Positions 9,525 through 17,720 of a DNA stretch of 64,000 bases are shown one piece after another. The DNA is taken from the NCBI RefSeq assembly GCF_007556815.1, contig NZ_CP041745.1, positions 2,953,001 through 3,017,000 of the forward strand. The letters run 5' to 3'. The stretch is from Paraburkholderia megapolitana. Lineage in GTDB: Bacteria; Pseudomonadota; Gammaproteobacteria; Burkholderiales; Burkholderiaceae. Each line of letters starts with the position of its first letter. The first letter of the stretch is position 1. Under the pieces are notes generated by a model. That model made no database searches. It worked only from the letters and a program-made list of their open reading frames with translations, and was not told where the DNA came from. A program made the translations under genes and the position numbers.

Positions 9525-9567
9525 GAACAATAGTGCATTATTTTTCCCATGTAAAGCACTTTAGTGC
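9525..9567 (-). promoter_or_regulatory. Predicted boxC promoter with two candidate BoxR operator elements
   Basis: On the minus strand TTTACA (9555-9550), 17 bases, then TATTGT (9532-9527) forms a sigma70-like promoter for boxCBA. The -10 lies inside GCACTATTGTTC (9536-9525). A perfect inverted repeat GCACT-TT-AGTGC occupies 9556-9567, directly upstream of the -35. The same GCACTAT-GT-C core occurs in the boxR promoter. TGCA tetramers, reported in BoxR/BzdR operators, are at 9498, 9512, 9534 and 9565. The operator assignment is inference. Confidence 0.5.
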
Positions 9568-9568
9568 A

Positions 9569-10519
9569 TCATTCGATGCCTCGATCCTCCGCCGTCTCGG
9601 CTGCGAGCCGCGCCGCCAGCCGGTCGCGCAGTTGCAGATAGGCGTCGGCGAGCGTCTTTTCGCTGGTATCGAACGTCATGTCCGCGCGCCCGTACAGCTC
9701 GCCGCGACCGGCCAGAATCCGCTTCAGGTCGTCCATCGCTTCGTTGTTGCCCGACATCGGCCGCAGGTCGCCCTGCGCGACCACGCGCCGCATGTGTTCT
9801 TCGGGTGTGGCCTGCAGCCAGACCGTAAAGCAGTGCGCGAGCAGTGCGTTGAACGTCCCCGCCTCCGACACGAGCCCGCCCGGCGACGCGATCACCGCGC
9901 GCTCGTGCTCATGGATCACGGCCTCCAGAGCTCGATGCTCGTACCGCCGGTACGCACTCGCGCCGTACAGCGAATGAATCTCCGACGGCGGACAGCCGGC
10001 CAGTTGCTCGATGACCCGGTTCAGCTCGACGAATGGCACCTTCAGTTCCTGCGCGAGCATCCGGCCGAGCGTCGATTTGCCTGTGCCGCGCAGCCCGATC
10101 AGCGCAATCCGGTCCTTGCGATGCGGATCGCGCGGCGCCTGCGCGAACATCTCCGCGAGCGCGAGGCGCGCGCGCTGCAGCGCGGCCTGGTCCCGGCCCT
10201 GCAACAGTTCGCGGATCAGCAGCCACTCGGCCGACGACGTCGTCTCGTCGCCGATCACCTCCGCGAGCGGACAGTTGAGCGTCGTCGCGATCTGCCGCAG
10301 CACCAGCACCGAGGCGTTTCCGACCCCGGACTCCAGATTCGCCAGATGCCGCTCGGAAAGACCGGTCTCCTGGGCGAGCGCCTTGCGGGTCATGCCGCGG
10401 CGCGCCCGCAGCAGTCGCACGCGCTCGCCCATCGCCGTGAGAAACGGATCGCGCTCGCCTTTTGGCGCATCGGCATCGGGAACATCGGCGACGGGGTCAG
10501 CAGAGTAAGTTTGCTTCAT
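9569..10519 (-). CDS. boxR: BoxR-type transcriptional regulator (XRE HTH fused to shikimate-kinase-like domain)
   Basis: This 316-residue regulator is expected to repress the box genes and respond to benzoyl-CoA. Residues ~27-85 form an XRE helix-turn-helix (RKALAQETGLSERHLANLE). After a linker, residues ~136-300 resemble shikimate kinase, with an intact Walker A GLRGTGKST (142-150) and ASPGG. This architecture is diagnostic for BoxR/BzdR regulators, where the kinase-like domain senses the CoA thioester. It runs in the same direction as boxCBA and divergently from the activation genes. The leader is short and lacks an obvious Shine-Dalgarno sequence. Confidence 0.93.
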   Translation of the reverse strand: MKQTYSADPVADVPDADAPKGERDPFLTAMGERVRLLRARRGMTRKALAQETGLSERHLANLESGVGNASVLVLRQIATTLNCPLAEVIGDETTSSAEWLLIRELLQGRDQAALQRARLALAEMFAQAPRDPHRKDRIALIGLRGTGKSTLGRMLAQELKVPFVELNRVIEQLAGCPPSEIHSLYGASAYRRYEHRALEAVIHEHERAVIASPGGLVSEAGTFNALLAHCFTVWLQATPEEHMRRVVAQGDLRPMSGNNEAMDDLKRILAGRGELYGRADMTFDTSEKTLADAYLQLRDRLAARLAAETAEDRGIE

Positions 10520-10547
10520 ATGAAAGGTTCAATGTCCGCTTGAATAT

Positions 10548-10588
10548 GTACTATAGTGCTTGACATGCATCAAGCAAGCGGTTAATTT
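10548..10588. promoter_or_regulatory. Divergent promoter pair and palindromic operator between boxR and the ligase operon
   Basis: Rightward: TTGACA (10560-10565), 17 bases, TAATTT (10583-10588). Leftward for boxR: TTGCTT (10577-10572), 16 bases, TATAGT (10555-10550). A perfect inverted repeat TGCTTGA-N6-TCAAGCA (10557-10576) covers both -35 regions, with CATGCA in its centre. The leftward -10 sits in GTACTATAGTGC (10548-10559), which matches the element at the boxC promoter. One bound dimer could shut both directions. The sequences are seen directly; the protein that binds them is inferred to be BoxR. Confidence 0.55.
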
Positions 10589-10710
10589 TCGCCAAAACCC
10601 GGCGGAATAACAAACGCTGACGTACGCAGCCGCTTTTAGCGGCCGCGTCCCGGAGACGGTCGCCGGCCTCGCATGCACTGACGTGCGGCCGGCGGTCCAC
10701 GGAGACCCCC

Positions 10711-11178
10711 ATGTCCCCTGACGATTTTCAGCGCCTCATCGCAGGCGTTACTTCGCAACTGGCCGACCGTCCGCTCGACGGTGAGCTGGCCGGCTGGCTC
10801 AATGCAACGTGGCCGGCGGATAGCACTGTCTTTCGCGATCTGGCCGCAGCATGCCGCACCGGTGTCGCCGAGGGCTGGCTGTGCAATCGCGAGGGCGGCG
10901 GCATCCGCTACGGACGCATCTTCAAGGCGCTGCCGGAAACCCACGGCTTCTCGGTCGATGTCGTCGACATGAAAGATCTTGCCGGTCCGCACCACGTCCA
11001 TCCGAACGGCGAAATCGATCTGATCATGCCGCTCGACGCAGGCGCAACGTTCGATGGTCACCCGGCGGGCTGGTGTGTCTACGGGCCGGGTAGCGCGCAT
11101 CGTCCGACGGTCGCGGGCGGCGAAGCACTGATCCTGTATCTGCTGCCACAAGGCGCGATCGAATTCACACCGGCCTGA
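10711..11178 (+). CDS. DUF4863 family protein (4-hydroxylaminobenzoate lyase-like, PnbB family)
   Basis: This 155-residue protein belongs to the DUF4863 family, whose characterised member PnbB is a p-hydroxylaminobenzoate lyase. A small cupin-like half is seen: GPHHVHPNGEIDLIMPL (around residues 91-107) with two His and a Glu placed like metal ligands, and GWCVYGPGSAHRPTV with another His. It is first in the rightward operon, preceded by GGAGACCCCC and a good sigma70-like promoter, and is followed by benzoate-CoA ligase. Its role in the box pathway is not established. Housekeeping of an aromatic acid side-product is possible. Confidence 0.8.
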   Translation: MSPDDFQRLIAGVTSQLADRPLDGELAGWLNATWPADSTVFRDLAAACRTGVAEGWLCNREGGGIRYGRIFKALPETHGFSVDVVDMKDLAGPHHVHPNGEIDLIMPLDAGATFDGHPAGWCVYGPGSAHRPTVAGGEALILYLLPQGAIEFTPA

Positions 11179-11258
11179 TCCGATCGGCACGCATCGCCAT
11201 CGCCTCGCGATCTCATCGACACCGATCGAGCGCACGCCGCCCCACCGTTGGAGGAACC

Positions 11259-12854
11259 ATGCAAGCCCTGCTGGACACACCGGCGAGCCCGCCTGCACAG
11301 GAAATCGCAGCAGCGCCACCCGCGCGCTTCAACTTCGCGGCGCATCTGTTCGATCTCAATCGAACGCGCGCCGCGAAGACCGCCTATATCGACGATACGA
11401 GCGCGACGAGCTACGCCGAACTCGAAGACCGCGCGCGCCGCTTCGCGACCGCGCTGCGCTCGCTGGGCATTCACGCGGAGGAACGCATCCTGCTCGTGAT
11501 GTACGACACCGCCGAGTTGCCAGTCGCGTTTCTCGGCGCGTTGTATGCAGGCGTCGTACCGGTGATCGCGAATACGCTGCTCACCTGCGCCGACTACGTC
11601 TATATGCTCACGCACAGCCACGCGCGCGCGGTGATCGCATCGGGCGCGTTGTTGCCGGTCATCGCGCAAGCGTTGAGCGACGCCGAACATGACGGCTGCA
11701 TGCTGATCGCCTCGCAACCTGGCGCAGGCGACCTGCCCTGCGCGTATGTATTGAGTCATCTGATCGAGCATGCACCGCCCGCCGTGCGCGCCACCTCGAG
11801 CGGCGCCGACGATATCGCATTCTGGCTCTACTCGTCGGGTTCCACCGGCAAGCCGAAGGGCACCGTTCATACGCACGCCAACCTGTACTGGACCGCGCAG
11901 CTGTACGCGAAACCGATACTCGGCATCGGCGAACACGACGTCGTGTTCTCGGCGGCCAAGCTGTTCTTTGCATACGGGCTTGGCAATGGGCTCACGTTTC
12001 CACTCACAGTCGGTGCGACCGCGATCCTGATGGCTGGACGCCCCACCGCCGACGCCGTGTTCGAGCGGCTCGTGCGTCATCGCCCGACGATCTTCTACGG
12101 CGTGCCGACGCTCTACGCGAATATGCTTGTGTGTCCGAACCTGCCCGCACGCGCCGACGTGGCGCTGCGCATCTGTACGTCCGCCGGCGAAGCGCTGCCG
12201 CGCGAAGTCGGCGAGCGCTTCGCGGCGCACTTCGGTTGCGACATACTCGACGGAATCGGTTCGACAGAAATGCTGCACATCTTCCTGTCGAACCGCGCCG
12301 GCGATGTGCAGTACGGCACGACCGGGCGGCCCGTGCCCGGCTACGACGTCGAGCTGCGCGACGAAGCGGGCCAGCCGGTGGCCGATGGCGACGTTGGCGA
12401 CCTGTACATCAAGGGGCCGAGTGCCGCGCTGATGTACTGGAGCAATCGCGAGAAATCGCGCGCAACGTTTCTCGGCGAATGGATCAGGAGCGGCGACAAG
12501 TATCGGCGGCTTGAAAGCGGCTGCTACGTCTACGCAGGACGCAGCGACGACATGCTGAAGGTGAGCGGCCAGTACGTCTCGCCGGTGGAAGTGGAGATGG
12601 TGCTGGTCCAGCACGATGCGGTGCTCGAAGCGGCGGTCGTCGGCGTCGATCACTGCGGCCTCGTCAAGACATGCGCATTCGTCGTGCTGAAGCAGAGCGC
12701 CGTCGATTCGGGCACACTCGCCGACGAACTAAAAGCATTCGTGAAAGAGCGGCTCGCTCCGTACAAATATCCACGCGATATCATCTTCGTCGACGACCTG
12801 CCGAAAACCGCGACCGGCAAGATTCAACGCTTCAAGCTGCGGGAACTGCTCTGA
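11259..12854 (+). CDS. Benzoate-CoA ligase
   Basis: This 531-residue adenylate-forming enzyme activates benzoate to benzoyl-CoA, the substrate of BoxAB. The phosphate loop YSSGSTGKPKG is at 191-201. DGIGSTEMLHIFLSN (the A5 region with aryl-specific residues) and the catalytic lysine in PKTATGKIQRFKL (K521) are intact. The SAKLFFAYGLGNGL stretch is characteristic of benzoate/4-hydroxybenzoate-CoA ligases. A strong TTGGAGGAACC ribosome site precedes the ATG, 80 bases after the DUF4863 gene. Names used for orthologues include bclA, badA and boxE-like ligase. Benzoate is favoured by the box context. Confidence 0.92.
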   Translation: MQALLDTPASPPAQEIAAAPPARFNFAAHLFDLNRTRAAKTAYIDDTSATSYAELEDRARRFATALRSLGIHAEERILLVMYDTAELPVAFLGALYAGVVPVIANTLLTCADYVYMLTHSHARAVIASGALLPVIAQALSDAEHDGCMLIASQPGAGDLPCAYVLSHLIEHAPPAVRATSSGADDIAFWLYSSGSTGKPKGTVHTHANLYWTAQLYAKPILGIGEHDVVFSAAKLFFAYGLGNGLTFPLTVGATAILMAGRPTADAVFERLVRHRPTIFYGVPTLYANMLVCPNLPARADVALRICTSAGEALPREVGERFAAHFGCDILDGIGSTEMLHIFLSNRAGDVQYGTTGRPVPGYDVELRDEAGQPVADGDVGDLYIKGPSAALMYWSNREKSRATFLGEWIRSGDKYRRLESGCYVYAGRSDDMLKVSGQYVSPVEVEMVLVQHDAVLEAAVVGVDHCGLVKTCAFVVLKQSAVDSGTLADELKAFVKERLAPYKYPRDIIFVDDLPKTATGKIQRFKLRELL

Positions 12855-12870
12855 GGCTCCGAGAAACGCC

Positions 12871-13716
12871 ATGCCGCTTCCGTCGAACGCAACGACCGCC
12901 GCCACAGCCAGCGAATTCGCTACGTTACCCGCCACAGAGACGCGCGATGCGTTGCGCATCGAATACCGCTGGCTCGAAGCGAGCACACCTGATGCGCCGC
13001 TCGCGGTGTTCCTGCACGAAGGCGCCGGCTCGGTTGCAACGTGGCGCGACTGGCCACACACGCTCTGCGCCCGGCTCGGCATGCGCGGACTCGTTTACTC
13101 GCGGCCCGGTTATGGACACTCCACACCGCGCCCGCACGCCGAACGTTGGCCCGTCGATTTCATGCACCACCAGGCGCATGACGTACTGCCCGCCCTGCTC
13201 GACGCGCTTGGTGTCGACACAAAAACGCGTGCGCGGATGTGGGTGATCGGCCATAGCGACGGCGGTTCGATCGCGCTGCTGTACGCGGCAGCATTCCCCG
13301 CCGCGCTGGCCGGCGCAATCGCAATCGCGCCGCATGTGTTCGTCGAGGACGTCACGATCGACGGCATCCGCGAAGCGAAACACCTCTACGAAACCACCGA
13401 CCTGCGCGAACGGCTCTCGCGCTATCATGCCGACGTCGATTCCGCGTTCTACGGCTGGAACGACATCTGGCTCGACCCGGCGTTTCGCGCCTGGAACATC
13501 GTCGGGCGGCTGTCGGCCATTCGCTGTCCATTGCTCGCGGTGCAAGGCCATGACGATCACTACGGCACCATGGCGCAGATCGAAACGATCGCCGCACAGG
13601 TGCCGCAAGCACAACTGGCAAAGCTGAACGACTGCGGACATTCGCCGCATCGCGATGTACCCGGTGCACTGAACGACGCGATCGCAGCGTTCGTTGACAC
13701 GACGCGCGATAGCTAA
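12871..13716 (+). CDS. Alpha/beta hydrolase of the box cluster
   Basis: This 281-residue alpha/beta hydrolase has the nucleophile elbow GHSDGGS (127-133, Ser129), an oxyanion region LHEGAGS (49-55) and a likely catalytic His in DCGHSPH (His257). Family length is normal. It begins 16 bases after the ligase stop and shares that operon. Box clusters of Burkholderiales and Azoarcus often carry such a hydrolase. A plausible role is hydrolysis of dead-end CoA thioesters or lactones, but this has not been shown. No boxD-type aldehyde dehydrogenase is in the window. Confidence 0.82.
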   Translation: MPLPSNATTAATASEFATLPATETRDALRIEYRWLEASTPDAPLAVFLHEGAGSVATWRDWPHTLCARLGMRGLVYSRPGYGHSTPRPHAERWPVDFMHHQAHDVLPALLDALGVDTKTRARMWVIGHSDGGSIALLYAAAFPAALAGAIAIAPHVFVEDVTIDGIREAKHLYETTDLRERLSRYHADVDSAFYGWNDIWLDPAFRAWNIVGRLSAIRCPLLAVQGHDDHYGTMAQIETIAAQVPQAQLAKLNDCGHSPHRDVPGALNDAIAAFVDTTRDS

Positions 13717-13891
13717 ATCGGCGCACATGCGGTAACGTTCCCGAAAGCTTGAACGCAGCACCATCCGGAGCGGCAAGGTCATCGCACCGGATTCACAATT
13801 CCTAAACACGCTACTGGTTATGCTTGTTGACTGCAGGGCCAACGTGCGTCGACACGTCGCCCGGCAATCTGCTTGAGTGCCGGAGAGCGTC

Positions 13892-14227
13892 ATGTCCCCC
13901 GAATTCCCCCCAGAATTCCGCAGTTTCGCTGTACGCCGTAGCAAACGTTTAATCAGCCAGCTCCAACGCCCCACTGTGGTGCTGGCGTTCTGCTGCTGCG
14001 CACTCGTCGCAGCCTGCAGCGACGACGGCGCCCACGCGTCCGACGCCGCTGCTTCGTCGGCTCAATCGTCTCAATCGGCGCAGGACAGCGCGCCATCCGC
14101 CTCCGCTTTCAACGTCTCGCCCTCCACGATCGTTGCCACACCCGCCGCTGCTTCGTCGCAAGCCGATGGCGCAGCCGCATCCGCATCTGCAAGTCTCGCC
14201 CCACCCGTGATTCACACCGTCGATTGA
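13892..14227 (+). CDS. Small Ser/Ala-rich lipoprotein, function unknown
   Basis: This 111-residue protein has an unusually long basic N-region (RRSKRLISQ), then a hydrophobic core and the lipobox LVAAC near residue 42, followed by SDDGAHASD. The rest is low-complexity Ala/Ser with a few Pro. The ATG at 13892 has GGAGA six bases upstream; a GTG 15 bases earlier is less likely. It is co-directional with the phospholipase C gene 79 bases downstream. No domain is recognised. It may be a surface or periplasmic lipoprotein coexpressed with the phospholipase. Confidence 0.55.
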   Translation: MSPEFPPEFRSFAVRRSKRLISQLQRPTVVLAFCCCALVAACSDDGAHASDAAASSAQSSQSAQDSAPSASAFNVSPSTIVATPAAASSQADGAAASASASLAPPVIHTVD

Positions 14228-14306
14228 AGTTGCTGCCCCCGGAACGGTGCCGTGCCGAGTTGTTTGCACCGTCGCTCTACCCACTTACTGAAGATCCAAG
14301 CTCAAC

Positions 14307-16421
14307 ATGACCTCAAAAAATCGCCGTGATTTTCTACGCGCAGCCGCCCAGGCTGCCGGTTCCGCGACCGCGCTGTCGATGCTGCCGCTCGGCATCCGCA
14401 ATGCACTCGCGATTCCCGCCAACAATAAGACCGGTAGCATCCGCGACGTCGAGCACATCATCGTGCTGATGCAGGAGAACCGTTCGTTCGATCATTACTT
14501 CGGCACGTTGAGGGGCGTGCGCGGCTTTGGCGATACACGTGCCATCAATCTGCCGACCGGCCAGCCCGTGTGGAACCAGCCGCTCACCGCCGACGGCGCA
14601 GCCGGCACCGTGTTGCCGTTCCATCCCACCGCACCGAACCTCGGCCTGCAGTTCCTGCAGGATCTGCCGCACGACTGGAGCAGCACGCACGCCGCGTGGA
14701 ACGGTGGCCGCTACGACCAGTGGGTGCCGTCGAAGGGCACCACGACGATGGCTTACCTGACGCGCGACGACATGCCGTTCCACTACTCGCTCGCCGACGC
14801 GTTCACGATCTGCGACTCGTATCATTGCTCGCTGCTCGGACCGACCGATCCGAACCGCTACTACATGTGGACCGGCTGGGTCGGCAACGACGGCAGCGGC
14901 GGCGGCCCGGTGATCGACAACTCGGAACTCGGCTACGGCTGGACGACGTTTCCGGAAGTCCTGCAAAACGCCGGCATCACGTGGAAGATTTACCAGGACC
15001 AGGGGACCGGGCTCAACGCGCAGGGTTCGTGGGGCTGGACCAACGATCCCTACATCGGCAACTACGGCGACAACTCGCTGCTGTACTTCAACCAGTACCG
15101 CAATGCGCAGCCGGGCAACCCGCTGTACGACAGGGCGCGCACCGGCACGAACGTTTCCGCGGGCGGCACCTTCTTCGACATCCTGCGCCAGGACGTGCAG
15201 AACAACACGTTGCCGCAGGTCTCGTGGATCGTCGCACCGGAAGCGTATAGCGAACACCCGAACTGGCCGGTCAACTACGGCGCGTGGTACATCGACCAGG
15301 TGCTGCAGGTGCTGACGTCGAACCCGGACCTGTGGAGCAAGACGGTCCTGCTGATCAACTACGACGAGAACGACGGTTTCTTCGATCACGTGCCGCCGCC
15401 GTTCGCACCGAACGGCACCAACGGCCTGTCGACCGTCGATACCTCGAACGAAAACTTCGCCGGCAACAGCAGCTACGCAGCCGGCCCGTACGGGATGGGA
15501 CCGCGCGTGCCGTTGATCGCCGTGTCGCCGTGGTCGAAAGGCGGTTGGGTGTGCTCGGAACTGTTCGACCATACATCGGTGATCCGCTTTATCGAAGCGC
15601 GCTTCGGCAAGCAGTACAACATCCCCGAGTCGAACATCACGCCGTGGCGCCGTGCAGTGAGCGGCGACCTCACGTCCGCGTTCAACTTCATCAACCCGAA
15701 CGACGCGTTCCCCTCGCTGCCGAGCACGGCCGGCTACGTGCCGCCCGATCAGTTGCGCCATCCCGACTATGTACCGGTGCCGCCTGCCCAGCAGTCCGTA
15801 CCGACACAGGAAGCCGGTGTGCGTCCGCTGCGCGCGCTGCCTTACGAAACCTTTGTGCGTGTCGCTCACGACTCCGGCAGCAGCCGTCTCACGATGCGCT
15901 TCGTCAACACGGGCCGTGCCGCCGTATCGTTGCTCGTGTATTCGGCGGGCAGCATCTATGGGCCGCGCACGTACACGGTCGAAGCCGGCAAGCGTCTCGT
16001 CGACTACCTGTTGCCGTTCAAGCATGAAGGTGCGTTCGACTACACGGTGTATGGACCGAACAGCTTCCTGCGCCGCTTTGCAGGGACGCTGGCGGGACTC
16101 GACGGTAGCAACGGCGCAACGGCTATTCCGGAAGTCGCGGAAGGCTACGACGTCGCGAACGGCAACCTCGATCTGCGGTTGCGCAATACCGGTACCACCG
16201 CCTGCACGTTTACGATCGCGGATGCGTACAACCCGGGTCACGTCATCACGAAACGCGTGCGCGGCGGCGACACCCAGACGCTGTATTTCGACCTACGCAA
16301 GGTATACGGCTGGTACGACCTGACCATCACCGTCGATACGGATCAAAGCTTCGTCCGTCGTCTGGGTGGACACGTCGAAACGGGCCGTGCCAGCAAGAGC
16401 GATCCGGCGCTGGGAGGCTAA
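14307..16421 (+). CDS. Phospholipase C, phosphocholine-specific type (Tat-exported)
   Basis: This 704-residue phosphoesterase has a Tat signal with RRDFL at residues 6-10, then a cleavable hydrophobic stretch. The catalytic domain shows the family hallmarks DVEHIIVLMQENRSFDHYFG, SLLGPTDPNRYYMWTG and INYDENDGFFDHVPPPF, with the metal-binding Asp, His, Glu and Asn residues. Two C-terminal beta domains (about 520-600 and 610-695) correspond to the DUF756 repeats of PlcH/PlcN enzymes. It should hydrolyse phosphatidylcholine outside the cytoplasm. A strong terminator follows 9 bases after its stop. Confidence 0.92.
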   Translation: MTSKNRRDFLRAAAQAAGSATALSMLPLGIRNALAIPANNKTGSIRDVEHIIVLMQENRSFDHYFGTLRGVRGFGDTRAINLPTGQPVWNQPLTADGAAGTVLPFHPTAPNLGLQFLQDLPHDWSSTHAAWNGGRYDQWVPSKGTTTMAYLTRDDMPFHYSLADAFTICDSYHCSLLGPTDPNRYYMWTGWVGNDGSGGGPVIDNSELGYGWTTFPEVLQNAGITWKIYQDQGTGLNAQGSWGWTNDPYIGNYGDNSLLYFNQYRNAQPGNPLYDRARTGTNVSAGGTFFDILRQDVQNNTLPQVSWIVAPEAYSEHPNWPVNYGAWYIDQVLQVLTSNPDLWSKTVLLINYDENDGFFDHVPPPFAPNGTNGLSTVDTSNENFAGNSSYAAGPYGMGPRVPLIAVSPWSKGGWVCSELFDHTSVIRFIEARFGKQYNIPESNITPWRRAVSGDLTSAFNFINPNDAFPSLPSTAGYVPPDQLRHPDYVPVPPAQQSVPTQEAGVRPLRALPYETFVRVAHDSGSSRLTMRFVNTGRAAVSLLVYSAGSIYGPRTYTVEAGKRLVDYLLPFKHEGAFDYTVYGPNSFLRRFAGTLAGLDGSNGATAIPEVAEGYDVANGNLDLRLRNTGTTACTFTIADAYNPGHVITKRVRGGDTQTLYFDLRKVYGWYDLTITVDTDQSFVRRLGGHVETGRASKSDPALGG

Positions 16422-16429
16422 GCGGGAAA

Positions 16430-16472
16430 CGGCTTCGTCGTGCGAAGGTTGCTAACGACGAAGCCGGTTTTT
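16430..16472 (+). terminator. Rho-independent terminator after phospholipase C
   Basis: A perfect 12-bp stem CGGCTTCGTCGT / ACGACGAAGCCG (16430-16441 with 16455-16466) with a 13-base loop is followed by GTTTTT. It starts nine bases after the phospholipase stop codon. Confidence 0.85.
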
Positions 16473-16588
16473 CAGACGTTCAATCACGTTGACTATCCGC
16501 CAGCAGATCGGTACAACGTGGAACCTTGGCATTGCTATGCAAGGCAGCAAGCGCTGCTTTGCCTTCACTCCTACCTGCCGAGGTGCTT

Positions 16589-17659
16589 ATGGGTTCAAGG
16601 TCCTGGTCGCATCTTGTCCTGAGTTGCGCTGCTTGCCTGACAGTGTCCGCCTGCGGTGGCGGCGGTATTTCCTCCGATAACCCAAACCGGATCGAACAGG
16701 TCGTGTCGTTCGGCGACAGTTTGTCCGACGTCGGTACGTATGCGTACGCTAGCGGATTCGGCGGCGGTCGCTACACCACTAATCCAGGCTTGATCGCAGT
16801 ACAGCGAATCGCCGCGCACTACAACGTCACGTTGACGCCGGCCTTGACAGGCGGCTTCGGCCAACCGAGCGTCACTCTCCCCAACGGGTTCGGCTATGCA
16901 CAAGGCGGTGCGCGTGTGGCGAATCCGCCCAATCCCGGCGATGCCACCGGCGACACCGGCGAGTTGCAAACGCCGGTCACCTCGCAGGTCTCGGCTTACC
17001 TCAGTCAGCATCAACGCTTCAACACACATCAGCTTGTGCTGATACAGGCCGGCGGTAACGATGTGCAGGATGTTTATGGCGCGTGGGTGAATGCGGTTCA
17101 GTCCGGAACCGATCCGGCCACTGCGTTGACAGCGGTTTTGCCTACTGCTGCACAGGTGGGTACTCAGTTGGCCGGCATCGTGCAGACGTTGCTCGCAAAC
17201 GGCGCGAAGCACGTTGCGGTGCAGAACGTACCTGATCTCAGCAAGACACCGGCCGGTGCGGCGGCGGAGCAGCAACTGCCAGGTTCGATGCAGGCGTTGC
17301 AGCAGATCACGCAGGCGTTGAATACGGCGCTGGCATCTGCATTGCCTTCTTCTGCGGCCGTGCTACAGATCGACGCTTATACGTTCTTCAATCAGACCGC
17401 CGCTAATTTCCAGAGCCTTGGGTTCCAGTACGACGGCAGCAACGCTACACAGGTGGCGTGCGGGCCAATTCCCTTGCCGATTCCCTATGCGGCGGATTCC
17501 GACAGCGCGCTTTTTTGTAGTCCGTCCACCTATGTGGCGCCCAATGCGGATCAGATTTATATGTTCGCCGATGCGTACCATCCCAGTACGCATCTACAGC
17601 AGTTGATTGCTGCTTATGAGGTTGGGCTGACGGATGCTTGGCTGGGGTCGCAGAATTAA
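16589..17659 (+). CDS. SGNH/GDSL-type esterase/lipase lipoprotein
   Basis: This 356-residue exported esterase has a lipobox LTVSAC near residue 22, followed by a Gly-rich GGGG spacer. SGNH blocks are present: block I FGDSLSDVG (nucleophile Ser), block III QAGGNDV with the oxyanion Asn, and block V DAYHPSTH with the Asp-x-x-His pair. An AGGTG site precedes the ATG at 16589; a longer in-frame start at 16526 would bury the signal peptide behind 21 extra residues. It probably hydrolyses short-chain esters or lipids at the surface, complementing the adjacent phospholipase. Confidence 0.85.
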   Translation: MGSRSWSHLVLSCAACLTVSACGGGGISSDNPNRIEQVVSFGDSLSDVGTYAYASGFGGGRYTTNPGLIAVQRIAAHYNVTLTPALTGGFGQPSVTLPNGFGYAQGGARVANPPNPGDATGDTGELQTPVTSQVSAYLSQHQRFNTHQLVLIQAGGNDVQDVYGAWVNAVQSGTDPATALTAVLPTAAQVGTQLAGIVQTLLANGAKHVAVQNVPDLSKTPAGAAAEQQLPGSMQALQQITQALNTALASALPSSAAVLQIDAYTFFNQTAANFQSLGFQYDGSNATQVACGPIPLPIPYAADSDSALFCSPSTYVAPNADQIYMFADAYHPSTHLQQLIAAYEVGLTDAWLGSQN

Positions 17660-17665
17660 TACGCG

Positions 17666-17689
17666 TGCGCTGCGGATCACCGCAGCGCA
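17666..17689. terminator. Bidirectional hairpin between convergent genes
   Basis: TGCGCTGCGG-ATCA-CCGCAGCGCA is a perfect 10-bp stem with a four-base loop. It lies in the 61-base gap between the convergent lipase and thioredoxin-fold genes. No U-run follows on either side, so termination is inferred from position and stem strength. Confidence 0.55.
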
Positions 17690-17720
17690 TCGCTTGCACC
17701 GTTCGTCCTGCTGTTCAATC

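Noticed and set aside
11079..12653. Leftward 524-residue frame opposite benzoate-CoA ligase
   Set aside because: Arg/His/Ala-rich composition typical of an antisense shadow; no domain seen.
14334..16241. Leftward 635-residue frame opposite phospholipase C
   Set aside because: Antisense shadow of a gene with clear catalytic motifs.
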